A stretch of DNA of 64,000 nucleotides from Trogon surrucura (Eukaryota; Chordata; Aves; Trogoniformes; Trogonidae), in assembly GCA_020746105.1 (NCBI GenBank), contig CM036618.1:116567308-116631307 (forward strand). The letters are read 5' to 3'. The position numbers and the translations under genes are program-made. Below are positions 1-10,560 of this stretch, piece after piece; position 1 is the first letter of the stretch; each line of letters begins with the position of its first letter. A model generated the notes under the pieces. It had not been told where the DNA came from. It made no database searches and saw nothing but the letters and a program-made list of their open reading frames with translations.

Positions 1-1789
1 ACCCTTGTGATCTGACTTCTCCCCAAAATGCAGACCAGTCCTAGGTAGGGAATATATTTAGACCTTTCTGAATCCTATTAAAAGACCCTTTTTGTTGAGG
101 ATATGATAAATACCTCTTTTCTCCTTTTTCTGTGTGAATATGTAAATCAGGCATATTGCCCAGTTGGAATTCAAAGACCACCAAAGCTGGAAATGGCTAA
201 TGAATTTCAGCCCTGCCGTTAATACCTGATTTGGGTAGAGGAGGCAGGTTCTTACCAGAGAAAGGACAGCCACATACAGCTTTCTTAAGGAGCTGATCAG
301 TGTTTGCAAATACTCTTGGGCTTGAGGGAGGCTTTAGGTTCTTGCTGCTGGGATTTTGTTCTGAAACAGGGACCAACAGCTTTCAGGTAAGAGTCTGAAG
401 GACGTAAGTGCCTAGTCCTGGGTGGTAGGGAAGATAGGTTGCTCATCTTCAGTTATCCATTTTATTCTTATTCTAAATATTGCTATTTTTCCCTTTCCCC
501 TTGCTTTATTGAATATTCTATGATTTTTCCTAGTTTTCCTCTGTTTCTTCCCTGAATTGAGATGCTCCAGCTGCCAGCTTCTGGTCCCCCTCACCCCTGT
601 GCAGAAGCACTGGGGTGTGGCTGAAGACTAAAGCTGTGCTGCGTACCTATGGTAGCCTTGGTGCAAGCAGCTTCCAGCCTGTGCTCCGATGTGCTGCAAG
701 ACCCCTGCCCTGTACCTCTTGGAGCATCTTTGATTTCTATCATTTCCTTCTTTCTGGCCTCTGGAATCACAGGAGAAGAGGGGCTGGCCTATTGCAGGGC
801 TCAGTAGATATCCCAGTTGATACACAGCCTCCTTGAGGCTGTGAACACTAAGCGGGATTAGAAGCCACGTGAGTCACCATGCCCCAGCCACGTCTAAAAG
901 GCAATACTAACTGTTCTGATAACTGCCGGCTGCCCTTAGAGGAGATGATGTCTTGCCTGCCAGGTAGGCGAGCATGCTACCGAGATCTCTTCTCCATGGG
1001 ACTGCTGATGTCCTACCTTGCACTTCCCATCTCTCCTCTTGATTCCTGCCTGAACATCTTGCACATTCCTCTTCCCCTCTCAAGAATGGCACCCCATGTG
1101 CTCTGTCACGAAAACTGAGGAGTATTGAGTGGTGGTGTCCACTCCCATATGGGAGCAGTGCTTTCCCTGCTTCTTTCATGAGTACTTCACAAACACCGGA
1201 CCTTTGCCCCGTGATGCTTGTTTGGGCTTAGCTCCACACTGGTCTCCTTCAGCATGTCCTTGCACAAGACTTTTGTGAATATGGCTGAGCAAACCTGGTC
1301 CTGGAAAGAGACATCCTTCAGTGATGCTTCTTGTCTTTATTACAGGTTTCATATTTTGTGTTTACAGGGTGATGCTTGATGAACCTCTTAGCTCAAAGAA
1401 ATACTATCTCCCACCCATCCTCTCCACGAGTGATGCAGGGGAACTGAATCGGCAGCTGCTAAGAGATTCCTGGCAGAGGATCTTGCCCTTGGCACCCTGA
1501 CTCAAAGCACATGATTTCTTGGCTCTGTGTACACACACTCACTTGCATGGATGCTACATGGCTTGTTTACAGATACTGCCAATTCCAGCTGAAAGGTGCC
1601 AGGTGCTCACAAGCATCCAGCAGGATGTTGCTGGTGACCTCCTTTGTGAAGAATGTCCAATCATTGGAACCAGCAACAGAGTCCTGGCATGACCACGAGG
1701 CAAAAGGACAATGTAATAGTAGCCTCAGTTTCAGTTGAAAGCATGACTGAACCAAACTCTTCTTGGTAGTGACAGACGATATAACAAGA

Positions 1790-2035
1790 AACAAAGGCCA
1801 CAGATTGCAGCTTGGGAGGTTCAGGTTGAATGCTGGGGAAAAACTTCTTGTGGGGAAGGTGTGAAGCCCTGGGACAGATCAGCACAGCGGTTGGGGGAAC
1901 CTCCATCCTTGGAGGGAGTTCAAATATCTGCTAGACAAAGCTGCAGCTGACCTGATTTAGCACTGGCAATTGTCCTCTTCCGAGAAGGAGACTGGAATAC
2001 AGACTTCCAGAGTTCCTTTCCAACCAAATACTCAC
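1790..2035 (+). mobile_element. CR1 LINE 3'-end fragment
   Basis: The stretch reads like a diverged CR1 3' untranslated end. Landmarks in order are 'ctccatccttggaggg' (about 1902), the 'gacaaagctgcagctgacctgatttag' region (1934-1960), and the closing 'ttcctttccaacc' (about 2015) that usually precedes the CR1 terminal microsatellite. The 5' part is lost, as in most avian CR1 copies. No intact reading frame remains. Confidence 0.75.
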
Positions 2036-3059
2036 AGGATGACAATCTCACCTGTTGGCATGTGCTGTGGGAAGACCTAGGGTGGAGCCTGTGGATTTGT
2101 GACTGCCAAATCTGATGAGCTCATGTAGTGGAAGGAAGGAAGGAAGCACCCAAACAACAGCAGATTACCAGCTGGCTCCCAGACAGTTTGCATGCTGTTC
2201 CACCAGCAAGCAACATCTCTGGTCTTTCTCTAGACATGGGGCAGCTGCACAGACAGGTCTGTGCTCTGAAAACATCCCTTGCAGCATGGGATGCACTAAA
2301 GCTACAAACAAACAGACAAGTTATTTGCCCATTTCTGATGCTGTCATGGCGGGGCAAGAGGGAGAAAGAGCTAAAGAGCACCATGGCCAGTGAACCTGAT
2401 TTTCTGTGCTAGTAAAAAAACACTGTGAAATTCCAAGTGTTCATTAAAACCAACCATATGGCCTTTACGCTCCCTGTCCATATCTTATCCAAGTCTGTCC
2501 AGTACCTACGCATGTGTACCTGCTTAAAGTTTATGCTAACATGTAACATATTAACTTCTCCAGCTTGTCAAGGCTAATGACTGCAATAATTCGGAAGTTC
2601 TGTTACCTCCAGAAATGCAATACCATCCCTAGTAGTATGTGGCACATAACCTAGAGCCTATTCTGGGATTAGTTTTGACAAAAAAAATGTATTTAAATGC
2701 ATTTTCAAAAAACAGCTTTTGCAGAATATCATTACAGATGCTAGTCTCTTCGGCGTTCAATATATTGAATAATGTGAGAGTTGGTAAGGGAATCTGGAGC
2801 ACACATTATTTTTTCTTCTCTCTCTCCAGTTGCTAGAAGCGATGTTGGAAGAAATAGACAGACTCAATCTGTTAACGCATGACTCTGTGGCTGTGTAACC
2901 ATCACAGTTTGGGGTTTTTTTTTTTTTGATAAAGAGATGGCCTACAAGGCACCAGGCTTGCCAGGATTCACCTTTCTTAAAGGAGGAAGAGGGTCTTGGG
3001 GAAGAGGGTCTTTTCTCAGGGGCCTGCAGAGCTCGTTGATAGAGTTTTAAACTAGACTT

Positions 3060-3700
3060 GAAGGGGGAGGGGCATAATATCAGGCTTCCCTGTGGCAAGC
3101 CAAGGGGTGACCCACCAAGGTTAGAGGGACAGGGTGCTAGTGAGGGCCCTCAGCCTCTTGCTCTGAGATGTGCTGAGTACATTGCAGCACACTTGAAGTC
3201 TTTTGGAGACGCATGAGGGCCTCCTGAGACAAGAGGAACCAATAGGGAAACAGCGGTGAAATAACTCAAAGGAATTAAAGGGTGCTCCTCCCAGCGGGTG
3301 GCATGGCTGACGGCCCATCTGAAGTCCCTCTACACCCATGCATGCGGCATGGGCAACAAACAGGAGGAGATGGAAGCCAACATGATGCTAGAACGCTACA
3401 ACCTGGTTGCCATTACTGAAATTCGATGAGACGAATCCCATGACTGGAGTGGAGCTATCGATGGCAACAGGCTATTCAGAAGAGACAGGTGAAGAAGGAG
3501 AGGCAGAGGTTTTGCCCTCCACGTCAAGAAATGGATAAAGTGTGAAGAGCTCTCTCTGAAGAATAGCCACAAGCAGGTTGAAAGCTTACGGGTAAGAATT
3601 AGAGATCAAGGCAACACATGAACTTTGTGGTCGGTGTCTACTAGGGGCCGCCTGATCAAGGGGAGCCTACTGACAAAGCCTTTGCCACGGAAAACTACTT
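3060..3700 (+). mobile_element. CR1 LINE fragment, start of ORF2 (endonuclease)
   Basis: From about 3340 the + strand encodes a decayed CR1 ORF2 N-terminus: a 'MGNKQEEMEANMMLERYNLV' stretch, then 'AITEIR', 'DWSGAIDGNRLFRR' and 'LHVKKWIKCEELSLKNSHKQ'. This is the apurinic/apyrimidinic-type endonuclease region of CR1. Stop codons and a lost tryptophan after AITE-T show that it is dead. The flank 3060-3340 resembles the CR1 leader but is less certain. Confidence 0.75.
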
Positions 3701-6169
3701 TTTGACGAGAGAGCAAGTTTCTCCTGAAGTCACAAAATTCCAGGATATGGTATTAATATATGAATTGGCTATCATGATTTCACGTTGCATTTAGGAGTGG
3801 CACCTTAAAAACTCAGATATTGCCGGTGCCCTCACAGCAACAGATTCCTGGGAGGGGAAAAAAAGTCTGTTTACTGGCATGTGGTCCAGCAGAAGTAACA
3901 ACTGGTCTTTGAAACTTCCTGTACCTTCGGGTGTTGACTGCAGCAAGCAAAAGGCATAAGCCCCTAGTTACCGAGGGAGGAAGCAAAAAGCATTGCTTTT
4001 CCTATGGCCACGGAAGAGAAGTCAAGAATTTTACAGATGCCTGGCTGACCCATTTTTTTGTAATGCAGACAACTACTTCTTGTTGTTAGTAACCTTAACT
4101 TGTCTTGAAAAGACATACAGTTACTGGAGTATCGTTTATGGGTTTCGAGTAACTTGGTAGATGCCTACCTGACTATGCATTAGAAAGACAAGTAGGATAG
4201 CTTTTATGTTGACCTTGGCGTTAACCAGGAACCTGAATCAGCAGTAAGTGCTCTGTTATAGTCCAACCCAAACTCTGCAAGGCATTAACTCCACACTTAC
4301 TGCTGTTTGGTAATAGTTATGACAAGGAGGGGTATTTCAGTTTAGAGGGAGGTTTGCTGGTTTGAATGATTGGGTTTGATGGGGCAAAATGTGAAGTACA
4401 CAATGTCTTTTTATGTGGTCCTGGAAACTTAACTGTGGCAAGTCTGGAGGGACTAGTAAAACCCTTTATCTGCCCAGATAACACAGCCGGATAAATCAGT
4501 GAGTTTTAGCGCAACCAAACCTTTTTTTTTTTTTTTGAGAGTGGCACAGTGTGGGTTTTTTTTTTTTCTCAGCTAAGCAAATATATTACCCCAAATATGC
4601 TAACCCAGGTCTCGCCTTGGTAGAAATCAGGATGGATAACACACCTAGACCAGGGAGCTTGAAGACGCTCCTTGTGTGTCCATTGTTGTAATGCAGCTTT
4701 CGTGTCTACAGTTGAGCTGTAGTCTTCCAGTATAATGTAGTCCATAAAAGGCAAGATTATTTTACAGATCAGAAATGGCCCTTGCTTCACAGCTGGTAAG
4801 AACATACAGCATGGAAGGCTCAGACACTGTGAGAGGAATCTCTCTGCTATGCATGTACCTCTGGCGTATACCGATATGGAGGAAGTGCAGAAAGTTCTTG
4901 AGATTCATGCAAAAATAAGCTATGAAATGCTTGAATCCTTACACTAAGATACTACGTTTAAACTTTTTGATGCACATTTTTATCAGCAAACCACCCAGTA
5001 TATACTCCTGGAAAAGCCTGAGCTGTGATGTCACTATACTCAACAGCAACTGGTACACTGCTGTACCATGGCGTGCACACAAAGGACACAGCTACGTCTG
5101 AAGGGGTGATGATCATGGAAAAAGCTACTTGAGAATGCTAGGTGTCTTAACTTTTATGGGATGGTGGAAAAGAGCTTTTCTTCCAGCCCTTTGCTATTTG
5201 CAGCACCACCAGAAAACCTCACTGGTATGGAAGGAGGGGAGATGAATTGCCAGTCGCAGTTTCTCATCTCACGGGTTCAAAGCGATCTTTCTCACACTGG
5301 CTTGCCTGAAGTCTGAAAACACTAATTCCTGAGGCAACCAGAAAAGGCTTTTCCAGAGCAAAGGCCACTAAAACACTGTCTGCAGAAACACAAGTCCAGT
5401 ACAGCCTGATCCTCCATCCATTTTCGTAACAGTCTCTCGAGCTCGGAAGTAAAATGCATGCAAATAATGGATTTAAATACACTGATACTCTTTTTTTTTT
5501 GCCTTTAGCTTTGAGAACAAGCGGCTAGTTTCTTGTGAGGCAGTGAACTCAAAACATTTAAGTGCACAGACTATAGAGTTCGGTTTAATCATTTCTATAT
5601 AAAGAACAGAACAATCTTTGTATAATTCAACAGTGAGAAAAATCAACCTTGTTTTTGCCTCCATAGCATCCCTTCTGCCCTGGGCACTTCCTGTGTTCAT
5701 GTACTAAAATCACATCTAGCTGTTGTGAAAGCGTAGAAAGAGTAGATAGAGTTGCTCCCCTGTGGTGTGACAGCGTGAAAGCAATGAAGACACACGAACT
5801 TGCTAGTTCTGCTTCGTAGTAAGACAGACTTTTTTCTTCCTGCTATGGAATAAGTTTTTAAGACAGCAAGTCAGCAGATACACATTAGCTTCAGTGATAC
5901 GAAGTTGTAAAGCTTAAGACTTTGGCCCCGAGACTGCCACCAGTCTGAAAATTCACGTTGCAACAGAGCTGCAATCGCCAGAGAATTTATTTCTTTCCCC
6001 CATGTGTGACTCAGTAGTTTTATCTTTGCTAAATTCTGCATTTCTGCGTTCTTGTGTACCTTCCACTTTAACCAACTTCAGACATAGCTGCTCGTGTAGT
6101 TTTACCATGTGTCAACCCACTGATAAAAAGAAGCATAGTGTGCACTTACAGACTTGTCCTAAATACCAT

Positions 6170-6340
6170 AGGTCTTGAACATTTCCAGGGATGGGGCATT
6201 CGCAACTTCTCTGAGCAACCTGTCCCAGTGTCTCAACACTCTCATAGCGAAAAACTTCTTCCTTAAATCTAATCTAAATCTACTCTCTTTCAGTCATTAC
6301 GCTTTGTAATGACATGAAGTTCAAGGATTTGGTTGTCCAT
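6170..6340 (-). mobile_element. CR1 LINE 3'-UTR fragment, antisense
   Basis: Read on the + strand, the sequence 'tccagggatggggcat' (6185) followed by 'cttctctgagcaacctgtcc' and 'cttccttaaatctaatctaa' is the reverse complement of the standard CR1 3' UTR, so the element points left. It is a short internal piece with neither end intact. Confidence 0.8.
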
Positions 6341-7517
6341 CAAATACGACAAACAGAAACTGGTAAGCAGGAGGTTTGTTAGTAGGCATTATGGCTTCCT
6401 CGTCAGTTCTGCTTGCTGGAGCTCCTTGTTTTTCCAGGAGCCAGCAGTAGCTACCAGTGGTGTTCTCCACTGCCAGAGTTTTTCTAATGGCAGAAACTTG
6501 GGATGATACAGTGAGGTAAAATCAAAGAGACGGCTTGGTTTTGAATGCTATAATATTGCACGTGCTCTCATAGCTAAATAAAGCAGACCCACTGATGTTT
6601 TGCATTCCCCAGCTCCGCTCCAGGCCTACTCCTTGCAAGGAAATGAAGCACTGAGGTGCTGCCTTCCAGCTCATAGAAAAGGCGCCATTCCATTCCCCAG
6701 ACGGACGGGCAGTTCTTGGGGACAGACAATAAACAACAAGAGGTAGCCTGGCACTAGAGCAGTGTCTGGGTTTATTTACAGCCCAGGAGGTAGCTAGGTT
6801 TGCATCTTTACTTGGTGACCCCAAAAGCCCAGGCCTGGCTTGTGGGCAGCTCTAAGTGTAAGGCAGAGACACACCTGCTGTACCTGAAAAGCAGACTCAA
6901 AGGCCCTCCCTGTGGGAACCTTCCCTAGCTCAAGCCAGCTCACCTGGGAGAAAAATGAAGCCCTCTTGGCAGCCATGGGATTTCAAATTAATTTTCTTCC
7001 TTTTAATGACCTCCTTTTAAACACATCCGTTTGCCACCAGTAACTTCACAGTCCAAACGCTCTTCAAAGGAACTAACAGCCCCTTCCCAGTCTTACAGGT
7101 GATGTGTGCCAAGAAGCGCAGTCGGCTCCTCCCGGCAGCACTTCTCCCCAGCAAGCCAGCCAGCAACTTTCCTCCCCTTCTGGCCAGACAATAAAAGGGG
7201 CTGCTCCACGACCTCCACTGGTGGCAACGTCCTGGGATGCCTGGCTGCGCCAGGCACACCCTGTCAGGCAGCATTGCAACACATTCTCTTTGCTGGGAAA
7301 GCACCTGCAGCATGTCTGGAAGCCCTCACTGGCACCCCTGACTTCCCCATGACTTCCACGGGGCTCCTTGTCACAATGCCTGTCACTGCCATCACGATCA
7401 TGCCGTCTGTGAAAGGGATGTGTGTGCTCCAACTTCAGTGTGCTTTGTATCCTATTTCCTAGCAGGGTTTGCGATGCTTCCACCGTGCTGCCTGTTAAGC
7501 ACTTGGATGCCACGTTG

Positions 7518-7580
7518 GAGAGAGCACATCGGAGAGCATGGAGATCGGAGAGCACATGGGAGAGCACATCGCAGAGCACA
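7518..7580. repeat. Short degenerate tandem repeat, unit about 11-13 bp
   Basis: The motif 'ggagagcacat' and close variants recur about five times between 7518 and 7580 with slightly different spacers. It looks like a local replication-slippage array and has no evident function. Confidence 0.6.
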
Positions 7581-8079
7581 GACGCCCCTTGAGCACACCA
7601 GCTGACAGTAGCCTCGTATTTCCTTGCCGTAGATTAACTCCGCGAATCCTAGGAGGAAGACTCACAGCCTAGCCACCTGCTTACATCCCAGGTGAGAACT
7701 GCGTTTGTTTTTTCTCCAGGCCTTACCATGACGTTTCCACCCTGCAGATGCAGCACTGCCCTGCGCTCACCAGCGCTCAGGGGGCTTCCAGGCCGCACCT
7801 CGGGTTGGGGCTTGTACAGCAGCAGTGTGAAATGACCAAGTCCCGAGCAGGCCGTGACAAGAGTCTTGAGCAGGCTGTGACAAAAACTCACATGCCAGGC
7901 GCGGGGTGGTGCCACCAGCAAGCCCACTGCAGCATCACCTCGCTCCGGCGAGGGGCCAGCGTGAGGTACCAGCGGTACCAAAAGCTCTCCCCTCTGAACT
8001 CAGGGAATTAAATCCAAGTTAAATGTGTTTTCAGAAAAACCTGACTGCAAACAGCCTTGATAGCCCCACCGCACTACTT

Positions 8080-8720
8080 CTCTCAACGGATTTTTCCCCT
8101 CGTCCCTGTCCCCTCCGCCCCCCAACACCGCCTCTACGCGGCTCCGCGGGTCGCAAGACCGCGCCCTCGCCCCCGTGTGCTCGCGGCCCCTCCGCGCCAC
8201 CGCGCCACGCCTCGGCCCTTCCGGCCGCGCCTGCCCGCAGCCAAGATGGCGCTGCCCGCTTCCTACGGCCCTTCGCCGACACGGCGGTCGGCGGCTTCGG
8301 AGGGAGAGGACGCCGCGGGGCTCCCCGTCTCCGGCCCGGACAGCGGGGAGGAGGGCCCGGGCGGGGCTGTGGGGCGAGGGCCCGGCCGGCTTCTGTCCTG
8401 ACTCTTCCGCCCCTCCGCGCTGCTCTGCTGACGGGGAGGTGCTGCGGCTTCCTCGGGAAGTGGCGGGGACCGGGGCGAGCCGGCAGTCACGGCGAGGCCG
8501 CGACGGGTCGGGCTCGCAGCAGGCCTGGAGGGGGCTGCCCTGTGTCGCTCTTGTTTCCCTTCACTGCCGAGGGAGTAGTTGTTAAAATAACGTGTGTCTG
8601 TGCTTGCAGGAGAGGAGGAAAGAGGAGTCCGGGAGGAATTCGGCCCCGAGCCTGTGCCCCCTGAAACCAGCTGAGTGGGGCAGCCCGTGAGGCCGCTGCC
8701 CCCCCCGCTCCCACCGGTGT
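8080..8720. promoter_or_regulatory. CpG island promoter of SHLD1
   Basis: Base composition changes sharply here from AT-rich flanks to very GC- and CpG-rich sequence, the usual mark of a housekeeping promoter. A YY1-type motif (AAGATGGCGCT) lies at 8243-8253. No TATA box is seen. The island sits about 1.7 kb upstream of the first SHLD1 coding exon on the same strand, so it is most likely that gene's promoter. Transcription in the other direction cannot be excluded. Confidence 0.75.
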
Positions 8721-8796
8721 GCCCGCTGCACCTGCCACCGCGCACTGCTGGCCCAGCGTGGAGCGGCCCAGAGGAAAACCCAGCTTCCTCCTGAAA
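8240..8796 (+). other. SHLD1: Candidate non-coding first exon of SHLD1
   Basis: An untranslated first exon is inferred because the first coding exon at 10391 opens with a splice acceptor and only seven bases before its ATG. The best splice donor downstream of the CpG island is CTGAAA|GTATGT with the GT at 8797-8798. The 5' end is only a guess, placed near the YY1 motif at 8243. The exon would include a 51-codon upstream frame (8245-8401) in strong initiation context. An internal acceptor-like site ending at 8609 allows other splice forms. Confidence 0.35.
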
Positions 8797-9479
8797 GTAT
8801 GTTTGTGCTGGTTACTCACTGAAAAGAATGAAGCAATGGCAGAAGATGAGAAACAGTTTGGGTTTTGTGGGCCTCTGGCTTGCTTCACACCCTGGGTTAT
8901 GTGTCCCTCTCAAAACACGCTTCCTGGTTGAAATTTGATGTAGCTGTTGGTGTTGGCAGGAAAGCACTGCTAGGTAAACCTGTTGTGGAAATACCTGCTC
9001 CTCCGAGGGTGGGAAAGATGCCAGCTATAACTCATTTCTCTGCTTTATGGGTTTTGAATGAACAGACCATCTGGCAGCTTCTTGTAAAGAAAATATCGGC
9101 CTTATTTGTAGAGTGTGCCAACTTCTTTCTAGGAGGTCTCCATTGCTCTCAAAAAATTTAAAGGCGTTACCAGTCGCGCTGTTTCTGATTCCTAGAAAAA
9201 AAATTTCTCTGTACTAGACCCAACAAACAGTGGTATATGTGATGACTGTTGACGTTGGCTGAAATACCTGTTTTGAAAGGTCACACCATCTGTGAGCCCA
9301 GTCAGCTGATGCAAAATATGTAACCAACCTTGGTTTCATTCCAGGGACCCGGGATTGACAGATCATGGAGGAAGAAGGATAAGATCCTGAAGCAGTGACA
9401 GACTGTTTGCTCCTGGACTCTGTGTAAGGGGACTGCTTCCTCATCAGTGCCGTTCCCAGGTACGGCACAGAGGTAGTAG

Positions 9480-9720
9480 TAGTCTCTCACGTGCCTGAAG
9501 GCCGCTTTAAGGCCTTACCAGAGCCTTCTCTTCTCCAGGCTGAACAGACCCAACTGCCGTAGCCTGTCCTCCTAATCTTCCGCTGTTTTTCCTGGAAGCA
9601 TCCTGTCAATGCACTGACCTTGCTTGTTCCTCCAAGGCAAGGCAGCTGGTCTCTTCTCATATCGCAGCCAACATCTCCACTGTGTTTATTAGCCGGTTAG
9701 TCAGCATTCTGCAAAAGTCA
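9480..9720 (-). mobile_element. CR1 LINE fragment, antisense
   Basis: The + strand shows the reverse complement of the region around the end of CR1 ORF2: 'gagccttctcttctccaggc' near 9521, then 'tgaacagacccaactgcc' and 'agcctgtcctcc'. The element points left and is truncated at both ends. Confidence 0.7.
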
Positions 9721-9961
9721 GAGGTGCCTCTTAGCTACAGTTAACACAGAAGCACCTAAGGAGTAGTGCCTTTTTTTTTCTTTTAGGAAAAAAAAACAAC
9801 AAAAGCACAACAAAATCTGCATGGGGAATATTTACTTCATTTTTCAGTTTCCTTTTAAATGGCACACATAATATACCCTGAAGGGAATTTACTCCATAGC
9901 TTTCTAATTTTGGGGCCTGAATCTGTACTTCTGGGAAACCTCTAGGAGAGGCATTTCTTTG

Positions 9962-10158
9962 TGTTGTGGGTTAGGGCCGGGTCAGCCACTAAACGCTGAC
10001 GCGCTCTCTAACCCCCTCTCTAATCCCCTCTCCCTCCGCAAATGGGAGGGAAAAAGGAATGAGACTTATGGATCGGGAAAAAAAGAAAATTAAAGCAGCT
10101 TTAATGAATGAGGAAATAATAAAAATAGTGAACTATATACTGTTCAGCTCAAACTAGA
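9962..10158 (-). mobile_element. Internally deleted endogenous-retrovirus LTR, antisense
   Basis: The left end 'tgttgtgggttagggc' and the following 'ctctctaacccc...ctctccctccgcaaa' stretch match the left end of the larger LTR at 38492-39189. The right end 'gttcagctcaaac' (10142-10154) matches the right end of that LTR ('gttaagctcaaacc'). About 500 bp of the middle is missing. The copy lies some 230 bp upstream of the first SHLD1 coding exon, pointing away from it. No gag, pol or env sequence is present. Confidence 0.6.
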
Positions 10159-10390
10159 ATAATTTGGACTTCTAGCTACCCTACATAGGGCTGAGGGCTC
10201 CTGTCCGTGGGGTTTGCTTTTGTTCTCCCTTTACATCTTTAAATTTGCTCTTGTTTTCTTAAATGCAGTAGGAATATGCTAGAACAGCTTGTCTCGGCTC
10301 ATAAAACAGTGCAAAAATGCCAGATCATTTGTGTTGACTTCTGTTTACATTTTCGTGCTCTAAAAATCCATCTCCTTGTGTTGTCTGCAG

Positions 10391-10560
10391 TGGGACCATG
10401 GAAGGAAAAGAAACATCACCAAGTCGTCATTCGGAGGAGAGCAGCACAGTGGACCTACCCTCTGTTTGTGACCCAGCGGAATGCTTTCTGCTTTCCCACA
10501 GCTCCTTAAACAGCAATGAGCTTTTTCGTTCTGTGGATACGTTTCCCTCTCTGCCTGAAG
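10391..10560 (+). CDS. SHLD1: SHLD1 first coding exon
   Basis: The acceptor is TTGTCTGCAG|TGGGACC and the donor CTGAAG|GTAACA. Coding starts at 10398, seven bases into the exon, and supplies residues 1-54 plus one base of codon 55. It carries the conserved acidic/serine motif SEESSTVDLPS. Confidence 0.9.

Larger units (their letters stand above)
1..8080. other. Intergenic region with CR1 debris, no supported gene
   Basis: I see no splice-linked conserved coding sequence here. Open frames are short, overlap on both strands and look random. The recognisable content is three CR1 fragments, listed separately (about 1790-2035, 3060-3700 and 6170-6340), a few homopolymer T runs (2917-2930, 4521-4536, 4557-4569) and a short GA-rich tandem stretch near 7518-7580. 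Human synteny would place GPCPD1 on this side of SHLD1, but no exon of it was recognised. Confidence 0.6.

Noticed and set aside
7073-7579. 168-codon antisense frame near 7.1-7.6 kb
   Set aside because: No homology, low-complexity repeats within it and overlapping frames of similar length on the other strand.
8023-8664. 213-codon frame through the CpG island
   Set aside because: The open frame comes from GC-rich composition that lacks stop codons. It is Arg/Pro/Gly-rich with no recognisable domain and runs through likely promoter sequence.
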